From: [Leptolyngbya] sp. JSC-1
GTDB lineage: Bacteria; Cyanobacteriota; Cyanobacteriia; Elainellales; Elainellaceae
Assembly (NCBI GenBank): GCA_000733415.1
Contig: KL662191.1
Coordinates: 2,865,015 to 2,929,014, forward strand
Direction of reading: 5' to 3'
DNA length: 64,000 nucleotides
Part shown: in pieces, positions 27,564 through 36,417 of the stretch
Position numbering within the stretch: position 1 is the stretch's first letter
Layout: every line of letters starts with the position of its first letter
Translations under genes and position numbers: made by a program
Notes under the pieces: generated by a model
The model's input: only the letters and a program-made list of their open reading frames with translations
Told to the model about the DNA's origin: nothing
The model's database searches: none

Positions 27564-27929
27564 ATGAGTACTGTTTTAGTCGTAGAAGATAGTGTTGCCC
27601 AACAAAAAATGATCACCGATCTGCTCAAGGGCAGCGGCTTGAATGTCACCGTAGCCAATGATGGTGTGGATGCCTTAGAAAAAATTCAAGGACATCGCCC
27701 GGATCTTGTGGTACTCGATATTGTCATGCCGCGCATGAATGGCTATGAAGTTTGCCGCCGACTCAAAGCCGATCCAAAGACACAGCATGTGCCCATCGTC
27801 ATGTGTTCTTCAAAAGGCGAAGAGTTCGATCGCTATTGGGGTATGAAACAAGGTGCAGATGCTTACATTGCTAAACCCTTCCAGCCCACTGAACTAATTG
27901 GAACTGTAAAGCAACTTTTGCGAGGGTAG
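27564..27929 (+). CDS. hmpB: CheY-like response regulator HmpB/PilH
   Basis: A 121-residue stand-alone receiver domain of the CheY type. The acid pocket is in VEDS, the phospho-acceptor is Asp52 in VVLDIVMPRMNGYE, Ser82/Ser83 takes the Thr/Ser position, and Lys104 in YIAKPF completes the active site, so it should be phosphorylatable. There is no output domain. By position between hmpA and the CheW gene it equals PilH of Synechocystis and HmpB of Nostoc, which tune pilus-driven motility. Confidence 0.88.
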   Translation: MSTVLVVEDSVAQQKMITDLLKGSGLNVTVANDGVDALEKIQGHRPDLVVLDIVMPRMNGYEVCRRLKADPKTQHVPIVMCSSKGEEFDRYWGMKQGADAYIAKPFQPTELIGTVKQLLRG

Positions 27930-28050
27930 TTCAGTAGAATAGTGGCAAAATTTGTTAAACAAAGGGCATAAACTGAATGATACGAAATATTTTGTTGAGG
28001 GTAGGTTAAAGGTGGTAGGAAGTCATTTTCACTAGCGAGTTAGGTCGAGC

Positions 28051-28578
28051 ATGATTGGAAGTCCGGATTTTTTAGCAGGTAGAGGCCAAGACCAAGCTCC
28101 AGAGCTTCAGCAGTTAGAAAGCCCAGAAGGCGAACTGCACCTGAGGTTCTTTGTGGCTTCGGGCGATGAATTTGCCCTGCCTGCTTCTGGCATCCGCGAA
28201 GTGATTTCGGCTCCTCCTGATCGCATCACTCCCATTCCCAACGTCTCCCCCCTACTGCTAGGGACGCTGAATATCCGAGGCCGAGTGATTTGGGTAGCTG
28301 ATTTGGGCCAGTTTTTGGGTGGAGCTACCTCTCTAAGTACTGATCGAGCAGAGATTTCGGTGATTGCAGTTGAAGATCAAGACATGATGTTGGGGCTGGC
28401 CGTTGAGCGAATTGTTGGCATGGACTGGTTAGATATCGATGAAATTCAGATGCCAACTAATGTTCCAGACGGCATGGCCCCGTTTTTGAGAGGAGAATGG
28501 TTTGCAAAGGAGAACAACCAGTCGCTCCGTTTACTGGATCAGGTAGCAATTTTGCGGTCGGCACGATGGGCAGCGTAA
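28051..28578 (+). CDS. hmpC: CheW-like coupling protein HmpC/PilI
   Basis: 175 residues. The CheW domain (about residues 28-170) begins HLRFFVASGDEFALPASGIREV and shows the typical beta-barrel pattern with NIRGRVIWVADLG. CheW proteins couple the chemoreceptor to the histidine kinase CheA. The gene is followed about 30 bases later by the receptor gene, matching the order of pilG-pilH-pilI-pilJ. A short N-terminal tail rich in Gln precedes the domain. Confidence 0.88.
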   Translation: MIGSPDFLAGRGQDQAPELQQLESPEGELHLRFFVASGDEFALPASGIREVISAPPDRITPIPNVSPLLLGTLNIRGRVIWVADLGQFLGGATSLSTDRAEISVIAVEDQDMMLGLAVERIVGMDWLDIDEIQMPTNVPDGMAPFLRGEWFAKENNQSLRLLDQVAILRSARWAA

Positions 28579-28606
28579 ACATTGAAGCTTAACTTGGGGC
28601 ACTCGT

Positions 28607-31600
28607 ATGGGCAGAAAAAGGGAAATGGGATCAACGACTAAGTTTGCAGACGAGTACAAGCAAGCTGAAAGAGCGTATATGCTTGGCAGCTACGAGGAAG
28701 CTGCAACTATTATTGACCGGCTGTCAGAAAACCATCCAACTGATCCAAATGTCTGCCTGCTCAAAGGCCACATCTATGGCTATGGCCTTCAGCGCTTCGA
28801 TGTTGCCAAAGAGCAGTACCAGTCGGTCCTCAGCCTGACCACGGATGCCGAATACGTCAACTATGCCAACAAGGGCTTGGCTGATGCGGACGAGTTTTTG
28901 AATGCAGAACCGGTTGAAGCCGTAGCCGTCAATAGTGACGCCAATAGTGACGCCAATAGTGACGCCAATAGTGACGCCAATGATGATGCCTTTGCCCTGA
29001 ACGAATTTGCCGATCAAGATGAGGCGAATCAATTCGACGAGCAATTCGATCATCAATTTGAAAACCAGTTTGGCAGTCAATTTGACCAATTTGACAATCA
29101 ATTTGATCCTGAGCAACTCGATGCTTTTGGGGAGTCAGCCCCTGCTCCGGATGAGTTAGCCCTAGAAGCCGACAAGCTAGATCAAAATCCCTTTGCTCAG
29201 CCCCAATATCAAAACCAATTCGACCAAACCGAACTTGAAGAGGGTCCGTTTACCGATCCAGCGTTTGATCCTGCTTTTGGCGATGATCCGGCCTTTGCCG
29301 ACTCGTCGTTTACTGACTCGTCGTTTACTGACATCGACGCTGATTTCGTTAGCACAGTGGACTCGCAAGCGGCTCCATTCGCTGAGCCTCAGGCTGGAAA
29401 CGAGTGGCAGAATACGGCTAGCTCCGTGAATCAGTTGGGAGACGATTTCGACTTTGCTGACCTGAGTCTAGATAGCACTGAAGCGTTGGAAGACTTGGGG
29501 CTAGATTCGGGCAATCCTTTTGCTCCACCCCAAGCTTTTGACTCGGCAGAGCAATCTGATTCTGAATTCGACAATCCATTTGCGCTCGGTACTGCCTCCG
29601 ATCCGATGGATGATTTGGATCAGTTGGACCAGCTCGATCCGCTAGACGAAGCCTTTGCCGCACCGCCATCCTACGAAACCAATTACGACGCAGACTACAA
29701 CACAGACTACAACACAGACTACAACGCGACTCAAACACCGCCACAGGATTTCAATCTCGCCTCAGAAGACGAAACGCTGTTTATGGGGCTAGACGATCAA
29801 ACCCCGAGCCAGTCCTTTACCGACACGTCATCCGGCTATGCCGCGAATTTCTATAGTGACGATGACGAGCATACCTTTGTCGCCAACAGCAGCTACGGTC
29901 TGGATGGCACCGATGCTCAAGATTTCTCAACCAGCGAGGAGCCGTCTCTAGAAGACAGCCCCACCAGCCGCCGTAGCAATGTTGACTTTCTCGATGAGTT
30001 TGACGAGTTCGATGACCTGGGTAGCTTGCCTGATTTCGACCTGTCCGACAATTCGGTAGACTTTACCAGTCCGTCGATTGGCTCTAGCATTAGCTCGACT
30101 TCCTCGGTCTCAACTACTTCTAGCTTTGACTTCAGCGATGCCGATCAGTCGATCATCCGCGAAGACGATGCCTTTCCATTGGCTGGCGGCGGCGAGCCGT
30201 TGCCCACCTTCACCCAGGTTGACAGTCGGGGACTAGAACCAGATGTTACCGTCGAGCAGGGCTGGACCGCTCCACTAGAGAATGCGCCCCTCTCCACCAA
30301 AAAATGGATTGTAGGCGGTGTTACTGGCACCGTTTCGATGCTGGCTGTGGCGGCAATTAGCATGTTGACGGCGAGTAATGTACCTCCCATGAATCGTCTG
30401 GCTATGAGTGCGACGGCAGGCATTGCCAGCTTCGGTTCAGCGCTGGCTTTAACCGGAATCGCGACTCGGCAGGCCAAACGCACCGCAACGGATTTGCAGG
30501 CTCAGTTTGATGCGGTCTCGCAAGGTAATCTGAATGCACGAGCCACTGTCTATTCCGAAGATGAGTTTGGCCGACTTGCCACAGGCTTCAACCAAATGGC
30601 GCGGGTAATTTTGACGACCACGAGCGAAGCCCAGCGCAAGGCCGAAGAGCAGGAACAGGCCAAGGAAGATTTGCAGCGGCAGGTGATTCGCTTGCTCGAT
30701 GATGTGGAAGGTGCCGCCCGTGGTGATCTGACCGTGCAGGCCGAAGTGACGGCAGATGTGCTGGGTGCCGTGGCAGACTCCTTTAACCTCACAATTCAAA
30801 ACCTGCGCGAGATTGTACAGCAAGTGAAGCTGGCTGCCCGCCAAGTGACTAAGAGCGCCACAGAGAATGAAATTTTCGCCCGTTCACTCTCTTCGGATGC
30901 TTTGCGTCAGGCTGAAGAGCTAGCCGTGAGTTTGAACTCGGTTCAAGTGATGACCGACTCGATCCAGCGGGTAGCCGAAAGTGCGCGAGAAGCGGAAGAA
31001 GTGGCTCGCTCCGCGTCCGCAACGGCCTTAAAGGGCGGTGAAGCTGTAGAACGCACGGTATCGGGAATTCTGGAAATCCGCGAAACTGTGGCCGAGACGA
31101 CTCGCAAGGTGAAGCGCTTGGCCGAATCCTCGCAGGAGATTTCTAAGATTGTCGCCTTGATTTCCCAAATCGCCTCCCGGACTAATCTGTTAGCCTTGAA
31201 CGCCAGTATTGAAGCCGCGAGAGCCGGAGAAGCCGGACGCGGTTTTGCGATTGTGGCCGATGAGGTGCGCCAGTTGGCTGACCGGGCTGCGAAAGCATCC
31301 AAGGAAATTGAGCAAATTGTGTTACAGATCCAGAGCGAAACCAGCTCGGTGATGACGGCGATGGAAGAAGGCACTCAGCAGGTAATCGAAGGAACGCGCC
31401 TAGCCGAGCAAGCCAAACGTTCGCTAGAGGACATTATTCAGGTCTCGAATCGCATCGATGTGCTGGTGCGGTCAATTACGGCAGACACGATCGAGCAGAC
31501 CGAAACTTCGCGGACAGTAGCTCAAGTGATGCAATCGGTCGAGCTGACGGCGCAAGAAACCTCTCAAGAGGCGCAGCGAGTATCTGCTTCCCTCCAGAAC

Positions 31601-31663
31601 CAGGTAGGAGTTGCTCGCGATCTGCTGTCTTCGGTGGAACGGTTCCGCGTCGAGAAAGTTTAG
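28607..31663 (+). CDS. hmpD: Methyl-accepting chemoreceptor HmpD/PilJ
   Basis: 1018 residues. An N-terminal helical, TPR-like part (about 1-105) is followed by a very long acidic linker (about 105-560) with tandem repeats of DNA and protein: four copies of a 12-bp unit giving NSDA repeats, a run of QFDN/QFDQ units, and TDYN repeats. Two hydrophobic helices follow near 565-615, then HAMP-like segments and the cytoplasmic signalling hairpin. The kinase-contact tip is canonical, with ALNASIEAARAGEAGRGF near 865-880. It would relay signals to a CheA kinase and so control type IV pilus motility. An alternative start at residue 7 (28625) is possible. Confidence 0.88.
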   Translation: MGRKREMGSTTKFADEYKQAERAYMLGSYEEAATIIDRLSENHPTDPNVCLLKGHIYGYGLQRFDVAKEQYQSVLSLTTDAEYVNYANKGLADADEFLNAEPVEAVAVNSDANSDANSDANSDANDDAFALNEFADQDEANQFDEQFDHQFENQFGSQFDQFDNQFDPEQLDAFGESAPAPDELALEADKLDQNPFAQPQYQNQFDQTELEEGPFTDPAFDPAFGDDPAFADSSFTDSSFTDIDADFVSTVDSQAAPFAEPQAGNEWQNTASSVNQLGDDFDFADLSLDSTEALEDLGLDSGNPFAPPQAFDSAEQSDSEFDNPFALGTASDPMDDLDQLDQLDPLDEAFAAPPSYETNYDADYNTDYNTDYNATQTPPQDFNLASEDETLFMGLDDQTPSQSFTDTSSGYAANFYSDDDEHTFVANSSYGLDGTDAQDFSTSEEPSLEDSPTSRRSNVDFLDEFDEFDDLGSLPDFDLSDNSVDFTSPSIGSSISSTSSVSTTSSFDFSDADQSIIREDDAFPLAGGGEPLPTFTQVDSRGLEPDVTVEQGWTAPLENAPLSTKKWIVGGVTGTVSMLAVAAISMLTASNVPPMNRLAMSATAGIASFGSALALTGIATRQAKRTATDLQAQFDAVSQGNLNARATVYSEDEFGRLATGFNQMARVILTTTSEAQRKAEEQEQAKEDLQRQVIRLLDDVEGAARGDLTVQAEVTADVLGAVADSFNLTIQNLREIVQQVKLAARQVTKSATENEIFARSLSSDALRQAEELAVSLNSVQVMTDSIQRVAESAREAEEVARSASATALKGGEAVERTVSGILEIRETVAETTRKVKRLAESSQEISKIVALISQIASRTNLLALNASIEAARAGEAGRGFAIVADEVRQLADRAAKASKEIEQIVLQIQSETSSVMTAMEEGTQQVIEGTRLAEQAKRSLEDIIQVSNRIDVLVRSITADTIEQTETSRTVAQVMQSVELTAQETSQEAQRVSASLQNQVGVARDLLSSVERFRVEKV
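28931..28990 (+). repeat. 12-bp in-frame tandem repeat in hmpD
   Basis: Four exact copies of AATAGTGACGCC (28931-28978) plus a diverged fifth (28979-28990) encode NSDA units in the acidic linker. A second 12-bp array (three units of the TACAACACAGAC type) lies at 29684-29719. Such arrays can expand or contract by slippage without breaking the frame. Confidence 0.9.
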
Positions 31664-31697
31664 TGAGAAAGTCTAGGTAGGCAAACGTGCAGACAGC

Positions 31698-32483
31698 ATG
31701 CTAACCAGCCTGCAGAATCCCTTAGTGAAAAAGCTACGCAAGCTGCATCGGGCCAAAGAGCGACGCGAGCAAGCTTTGTTTCTGTTAGAAGGCACCCATT
31801 TGCTGCAAGAAGCCTGTGCCGTCGCCTATCCCCTAGAGACAGTGTGTTGCACCCCAGATTGGCAAGCAGACCATTCACTGCTGTCGCAGCAGGTGAGCCG
31901 GCAGGCCCAGCGCTTTGAATTGGTAAGTCCGGAGATATTGCAGGCCATTGCTACAACTGTCAATCCAGATGGTGTCGTTGCAACTGCCCGACGAGTCGAA
32001 CAATCGTTTAATCACCAGTCACTCCAGCTCGGTGTCGCCCTAGAGTCGCTGCAAGATCCGGGCAATCTAGGGACAGTGATTCGCACCAGCGCGGCGGTAG
32101 GGGCCGATGGGCTATGGCTGAGCTACGACAGCGTTGACCTCGACCATCCGAAAGTGTTGCGGGCTTCGGCAGGACAGTGGTTTCGCCTGCCCATGCGTGT
32201 GAGTCCCAACCTAGCTACCGATCTCCAGCAACTACAGGCCGAAGGCATTCAATTGGTAGCTACCTTGCCCACCGCATCACATACCTACTGGCAGGTTGAC
32301 TTTACCCGTCCCACCATAGTGCTGCTTGGCAACGAAGGAGCCGGACTCTCACCTCAGCTCACCGAGATTGCCGACATCGCCGTCAAAATTCCCCTAGCTG
32401 CAGGGGTGGAGTCCTTGAACGTTGGTATAGCCGCTGCCCTCATTCTCTACGAAGCCCGCCGACAGCGAAACAGTGGTTTTTGA
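31698..32483 (+). CDS. TrmH/SpoU family RNA 2'-O-methyltransferase
   Basis: 261 residues. An N-terminal substrate-binding domain (LTSLQNPLVKKLRKLHRAKER) is followed by a SPOUT domain with the three family motifs: an Asn and Arg in DPGNLGTVIRTSAA, the glycine loop LLGNEGAGL, and the knot motif VESLNVGIAAALILYEA. These enzymes methylate a ribose 2'-hydroxyl in tRNA or rRNA with S-adenosylmethionine; the exact target (23S rRNA or a tRNA) cannot be named. It starts only 35 bases after hmpD, so it may be read through from the chemotaxis operon in place of the usual cheA. It converges on the FIST gene. Confidence 0.87.
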   Translation: MLTSLQNPLVKKLRKLHRAKERREQALFLLEGTHLLQEACAVAYPLETVCCTPDWQADHSLLSQQVSRQAQRFELVSPEILQAIATTVNPDGVVATARRVEQSFNHQSLQLGVALESLQDPGNLGTVIRTSAAVGADGLWLSYDSVDLDHPKVLRASAGQWFRLPMRVSPNLATDLQQLQAEGIQLVATLPTASHTYWQVDFTRPTIVLLGNEGAGLSPQLTEIADIAVKIPLAAGVESLNVGIAAALILYEARRQRNSGF

Positions 32484-32508
32484 GTGTTGAAGACGATCGA
32501 ACTTTGCT

Positions 32509-33762
32509 TTACTCTGCTGGCCGACAGATGCCGAACACAGAGGTGTAGCCGTGTAGAAATGTTGTACCGCCAACTGGACCAATTTCGCCATTACAGAAAA
32601 AGCCGCTAAGGGGAATCTGACCGACATGCTGTGTGAACAATTGGGAGTCAAAGTTAGGCTCCTCGTAGAGACTCTCGCCCCGCCCCATGCAGGAAAAAAG
32701 CAATGCTCCAACCGGAGAAGTGGTGCTAGTGCAATGAATTCGATAGCGGGCTAACAGCGTACTGAGATCGTCCGCCGAAGCGGTTGCATCGCGTAAATGA
32801 AACTGGATCCGCTGACCAGGACGAATCCGATCACCCACCGCAATTGCTCCGGTTCTCGGATCCACTCCCAGCAAGTTGCGAATCAGAAAATCACCTTGTT
32901 CAAGCTGCTGCTTAAAGGCACTCTGCGCCACGCCAATAAATAATGAATGTTGAGCTAGGGCACGATCGGCAGGGTCGAGATCTTGAAATAGCGCTTGTAG
33001 GATTTCTAGAGGTGTACGGGTGAGACCACAAGCGGTATCGTCACTCACCTGTTCTTCAAGCTGAGTCAAGATATTGCGCTCTGCTGCGGCTACTCGGTAC
33101 GGCTGCCCAATTGGACGGCACCCCTGGGCCACAATTGTATCCAGCACAATGTTGCCACTCAAGGCGACCCCCACAATTCCGTCTTGGTAATGAGCGTGAT
33201 TACAAAACAAGCCACTGCTGCCCGACAGTGAATTCACACTTGCCAAGCCACCTACCTTCACAGAACCCGGATAGGCGAAGTCTAACCCTTGCAGCAATTC
33301 TGAAACGCCTGCAGAGGTGGGAGACGCCAACAGCACAAACTGCGGCTGCTCTTGAGCCGGTACGCCAATCACCTCAATCCAAGCTTCGGGAGAGCTATCG
33401 AGATCGGGTAAATCTTCAGTCGTAAGGTGGAAGGGATGCACCTTCACATCGGGTAGCTGAGCCAGCGTGAGGCTGAGGGCTGCTTTGCCTTCGATTTCCT
33501 GAGCCTGACCCGTTGCATCAATGCCAATTACACCGCCACCGCTACAGCCAATCCAAGCAGGAACCGATAACATCTCTTGCAAGAGCGGCATCAGGCGGGG
33601 ATATTCACTGGCAAAGGCGGATGAAATAAATACCAAGGCCAGATCGGGCGTTTGGATTTGCTGTTGGGCCTGAGCCACCACATCCTTCACGGCTGCTTCT
33701 AACGAAGCACGGGTCGAGAGGGCACTAACCCACCGCATGGATTGCAACATCGGTTCTGCCAT
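32509..33762 (-). CDS. FIST domain signal-sensing protein
   Basis: 417 residues with FIST_N (about residues 30-230) followed by FIST_C (about 240-400). FIST domains are thought to bind small ligands, perhaps amino acids, and usually belong to signalling proteins. Here no kinase, cyclase or other output domain is fused, as in the stand-alone FIST proteins common in cyanobacteria. A ribosome-binding site GGAGG lies about ten bases before the ATG. The gene is divergent from the cp12 gene across a gap of about 600 bases that carries a duplicated CTCGAGGTC motif. It converges on the methyltransferase gene with 25 bases between stops. Confidence 0.82.
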   Translation of the reverse strand: MAEPMLQSMRWVSALSTRASLEAAVKDVVAQAQQQIQTPDLALVFISSAFASEYPRLMPLLQEMLSVPAWIGCSGGGVIGIDATGQAQEIEGKAALSLTLAQLPDVKVHPFHLTTEDLPDLDSSPEAWIEVIGVPAQEQPQFVLLASPTSAGVSELLQGLDFAYPGSVKVGGLASVNSLSGSSGLFCNHAHYQDGIVGVALSGNIVLDTIVAQGCRPIGQPYRVAAAERNILTQLEEQVSDDTACGLTRTPLEILQALFQDLDPADRALAQHSLFIGVAQSAFKQQLEQGDFLIRNLLGVDPRTGAIAVGDRIRPGQRIQFHLRDATASADDLSTLLARYRIHCTSTTSPVGALLFSCMGRGESLYEEPNFDSQLFTQHVGQIPLSGFFCNGEIGPVGGTTFLHGYTSVFGICRPAE

Positions 33763-34364
33763 TTGTTCTCCCTCCGTAGATTTTTAGGCAAGGGCTAGAT
33801 TCTACCGGACCCTACGCCGATCATCGCATCAATTACTCGAGGTCTAAATACTCGAGGTCCAAAAATCCGAGTGTAAAAATCAAAACTAATGCGGCTTAAC
33901 AGCAACAATAGCTACTTTAAAATTTATTATGAATCCTTACATTCACTTTGTTGCCGTAGATCACTAATTATCACTAAAGGAATAGGCTAGGACTACCCGC
34001 TCTAGCCTTGGGTGTTTGCTATGGTTCGGCTGGCTAGATCGATGCGCTTCGGGCAATCCATTTAGACAAAGCTGCTTTACTATGGGCGTTTCCAGGTTTC
34101 AGTATCGTAGCTCACAAGTCTTCGCCAAGTTAAAGGCTAGGATTAGTTTAAACAGTGGTGTAAGCTGCGATTTTCCAGCAGGATGAGCCAATTCTTAAGA
34201 AAGCCACTTAATTTTGGCTGATCGAACCTAACCTTAGGCATTACTAGAGTATGGGTGATGTCTAGGAAGACACCCATAAGGGTGATTTGGTTTGAAAGCA
34301 GTTTAAGCTACCTTAGAAGCAGACCGCCCGGTAAACTTTAAGAATCATTAACAATTGCTAACTC
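33763..34364. other. Divergent intergenic region between FIST gene and cp12
   Basis: About 600 bases with no gene seen. A near-exact direct repeat of about 16 bases sharing TACTCGAGGTC occurs twice in a row near 33833-33865, close to the FIST start, and each copy contains the palindrome CTCGAG. The rest is AT-rich. The cp12 start has no obvious ribosome-binding site upstream. Confidence 0.55.
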
Positions 34365-34592
34365 ATGAGCAACAATATCCAAGAACAAATTGAAAAAGAA
34401 CGGCAAGAGGCCCGTGAAGCCTGTGAAGTCAACGGTACTAACTCTCCTGAGTGTGCTGCTGCCTGGGATGCCGTAGAAGAACTTCAGGCTGAAGCATCTC
34501 ATCAGCGGGAAAAAGAACCCCCCAAAAATGCTTTTCAGCAGTACTGCGATGCTAACCCAGAAGCTGACGAGTGCCGCGTTTACGATAACTAG
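34365..34592 (+). CDS. cp12: Calvin cycle regulatory protein CP12
   Basis: 75 residues, typical of CP12. In the dark CP12 forms disulfides and ties GAPDH and phosphoribulokinase into an inactive complex, so the Calvin cycle is shut off. Both regulatory Cys pairs are present: Cys20 and Cys30, and Cys61 and Cys70, the latter in the C-terminal GAPDH-binding motif CDANPEADECRVYDN. The core AAWDAVEELQAE is also conserved, and the N-terminal half is helical and charged. It acts in the cytosol. The gene stands alone and has a strong terminator downstream. Confidence 0.95.
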   Translation: MSNNIQEQIEKERQEAREACEVNGTNSPECAAAWDAVEELQAEASHQREKEPPKNAFQQYCDANPEADECRVYDN

Positions 34593-34664
34593 ATGTTTCA
34601 CTTGAAGGCTTGAAGTTGGTATTCGTTTGACTGGCTACGGGCTTTTACGATGAAATTACCGATT

Positions 34665-34697
34665 GGGGCACCTCCGCAGGTGCCTCTTTAGTTTTAT
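34665..34697 (+). terminator. Terminator downstream of cp12
   Basis: Stem GGCACCT (34667-34673) and AGGTGCC (34678-34684) with loop CCGC, extended by G-T and G-C pairs at its base, followed by a T-rich run. It lies about 75 bases after cp12. Confidence 0.85.
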
Positions 34698-34801
34698 GAT
34701 GTCTGGCCGAAAGCGTTTTTCGCTGCTTCAGCTAGGGAAGTGTGATTTGCGAGTTATCCTAACAACCATCAAACTAATTGCATCAGCTAATTAAACCAAC
34801 G

Positions 34802-35299
34802 ATGGCAGGACAACAAAATTCAAAACCAGTAGGACAAATTAGGCTTGCAGATGAACCAGCAACGCGACAACTCGGTTTTGAATTAGGCCAACGGCTGCCG
34901 GCTGGGATTGTTCTGCTGCTGAATGGCGATTTGGGCAGCGGCAAGACTACCCTGGTGCAGGGGTTGGGACAGGGCTTAGGTATTGCTGAACCGATTGTCA
35001 GCCCCACCTTTACGCTGATTAGTGAATATCCGGAAGGTCGAGTACCGCTGTATCACCTGGATCTGTATCGCCTTCAACCAGAAGAAGTGGATGAGCTGTA
35101 TGTCGAAGCCTATTGGAGCGGCAGTGAGTATCCCCTGGGAATTGTGGCCATCGAGTGGGCAGAAAGGCTACTGCGTCGTCCGAGTCAGTATTTGCAGATA
35201 GATTTCACAATTCTCGATGCTGGCAGATTGGCGCAGCTTCAGGCAGTAGGAGCCTTCCATCAGCAGATTCTCCAGCAGCTTGAAAAGCTCGGCTGCTAA
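34802..35299 (+). CDS. tsaE: tRNA threonylcarbamoyladenosine biosynthesis ATPase TsaE
   Basis: 165 residues from the ATG at 34802; a TTG at 34778 would add eight residues and is less likely. The Walker A motif GDLGSGKTT is near residue 44, and the family pattern SPTFTLISEY, HLDLYRL and VAIEWAE follows. TsaE works with TsaB, TsaC and TsaD to make the universal t6A modification at position 37 of ANN-decoding tRNAs, a function needed for accurate translation. It overlaps the convergent exbD gene by four bases at the stop codons. Confidence 0.92.
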   Translation: MAGQQNSKPVGQIRLADEPATRQLGFELGQRLPAGIVLLLNGDLGSGKTTLVQGLGQGLGIAEPIVSPTFTLISEYPEGRVPLYHLDLYRLQPEEVDELYVEAYWSGSEYPLGIVAIEWAERLLRRPSQYLQIDFTILDAGRLAQLQAVGAFHQQILQQLEKLGC

Positions 35300-35697
35300 G
35301 GACGTTGAGTCGCAATAGCGAGTCGCACGCCCTTGATCCCCCGCAGCCGATCCATAACGGCAATCACCTGGCCGTGACTCACCGCTTCATCAGCATTGAT
35401 CACCACAATGGGCTGCTGTTCGGTGAGGGCACGGGACTGCACTTCAGCAATGAGGTCATCTAGCTGGATGGGCTGGCGATTCAGCGCTAGTTTGCCGCTC
35501 TGATCGATCGTGACCACGAGTTGGTTGCTGACTTGTTTTTCGGAACGGCTCGCCTCTGGTAAGTTTACCGGCAATCCCTCAGAACGCGTGAGGAACAGCG
35601 TAGACATGATAAAGAAGGTCAAAATCGCGAAGATCACATCGATCATCGGCACGATATTGATTTGAAACGGCGGTTCTGGCTCATTGGGGAGACGCAT
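35296..35697 (-). CDS. exbD: ExbD/TolR family biopolymer transport protein
   Basis: 133 residues. One N-terminal membrane helix carries the proton-path Asp (Asp20, in NIVPMIDVIFAILTFFI), followed by a periplasmic domain of about 90 residues. ExbD and ExbB form a proton channel that energises TonB and thereby outer-membrane receptors for iron complexes; TolR performs a related role. Its start overlaps the end of the ExbB gene by 17 bases, so the two are translationally coupled. No TonB gene lies in this window. Confidence 0.9.
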   Translation of the reverse strand: MRLPNEPEPPFQINIVPMIDVIFAILTFFIMSTLFLTRSEGLPVNLPEASRSEKQVSNQLVVTIDQSGKLALNRQPIQLDDLIAEVQSRALTEQQPIVVINADEAVSHGQVIAVMDRLRGIKGVRLAIATQRP

Positions 35698-36328
35698 AGG
35701 AAGCTCCTCGCTCGTGGTGACGACGGTAAATTAATTCCAACTGGCCGCCATACTCCTGAATTAGCGCCATTTGCCGCAAATACAGACCCCGAAACATGTT
35801 GGCAAACAGCAGCGTAAAAATAGACACTACCAATCCGGTTGCGGTAGAAACCAGCGCCTCGCTAATTCCAGCCGAAACGTTGGTCGTAGAGGTGCCGCCC
35901 AAGTCGCCAATCCGCAGCGAAGAAAACGAATTAATCAACCCCAGAATGGTACCCAATAGCCCCAACAGCGGCGCGACGCTAATCACCGTTTCAAACACGG
36001 TATTAAATCGCTTTAGCAGAGGAATTTCGGCCTGAGCTGCACTTTCCAGAGCTAGACGGAATTCTTCGGGGGTTGCCTGTTCGAGTTCCAAAGCTGCTAG
36101 AAAAATCCGAGCCATTGGAAAATGAATATTTTTTTCTAGCTTGTGCAGAGCCGCTGCTGCATTGCGACGATACAGCAGCAGCACCTCGCGCACCACTCGC
36201 TCTTGACGACGCACCACCTGAAACCAGAAAACAATTCGCTCTAGAATCAGCGCCATTGCCAGAATGGATAGCCCCAGCAGGGGCCACATCACCACCCCAC
36301 CCAGAGCAAACAGATTACCAATTGGCAT
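35681..36328 (-). CDS. exbB: MotA/TolQ/ExbB proton channel family protein
   Basis: 215 residues with three membrane helices: one at the N-terminus (about 8-30) and a C-terminal pair (about 110-190). The pattern VAPLLGLLGTILGLINSF is the family signature near the second helix, and a Thr-rich third helix (ALVSTATGLVVSIFTLLF) forms the channel wall. It makes the proton channel together with the overlapping ExbD gene. A GAGGAG ribosome-binding site precedes the ATG. About 90 bases separate it from the DUF2993 gene upstream on the same strand, so the three may form an operon. Confidence 0.9.
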   Translation of the reverse strand: MPIGNLFALGGVVMWPLLGLSILAMALILERIVFWFQVVRRQERVVREVLLLYRRNAAAALHKLEKNIHFPMARIFLAALELEQATPEEFRLALESAAQAEIPLLKRFNTVFETVISVAPLLGLLGTILGLINSFSSLRIGDLGGTSTTNVSAGISEALVSTATGLVVSIFTLLFANMFRGLYLRQMALIQEYGGQLELIYRRHHERGASYASPQ

Positions 36329-36417
36329 GGATCTCCTCGATTACTGTGAGATTAATGTGATCAGCTCGCAATTAGCTATCAGCATACCGCTATCGGAGAT
36401 CTTGGGGATCAGAGGGA

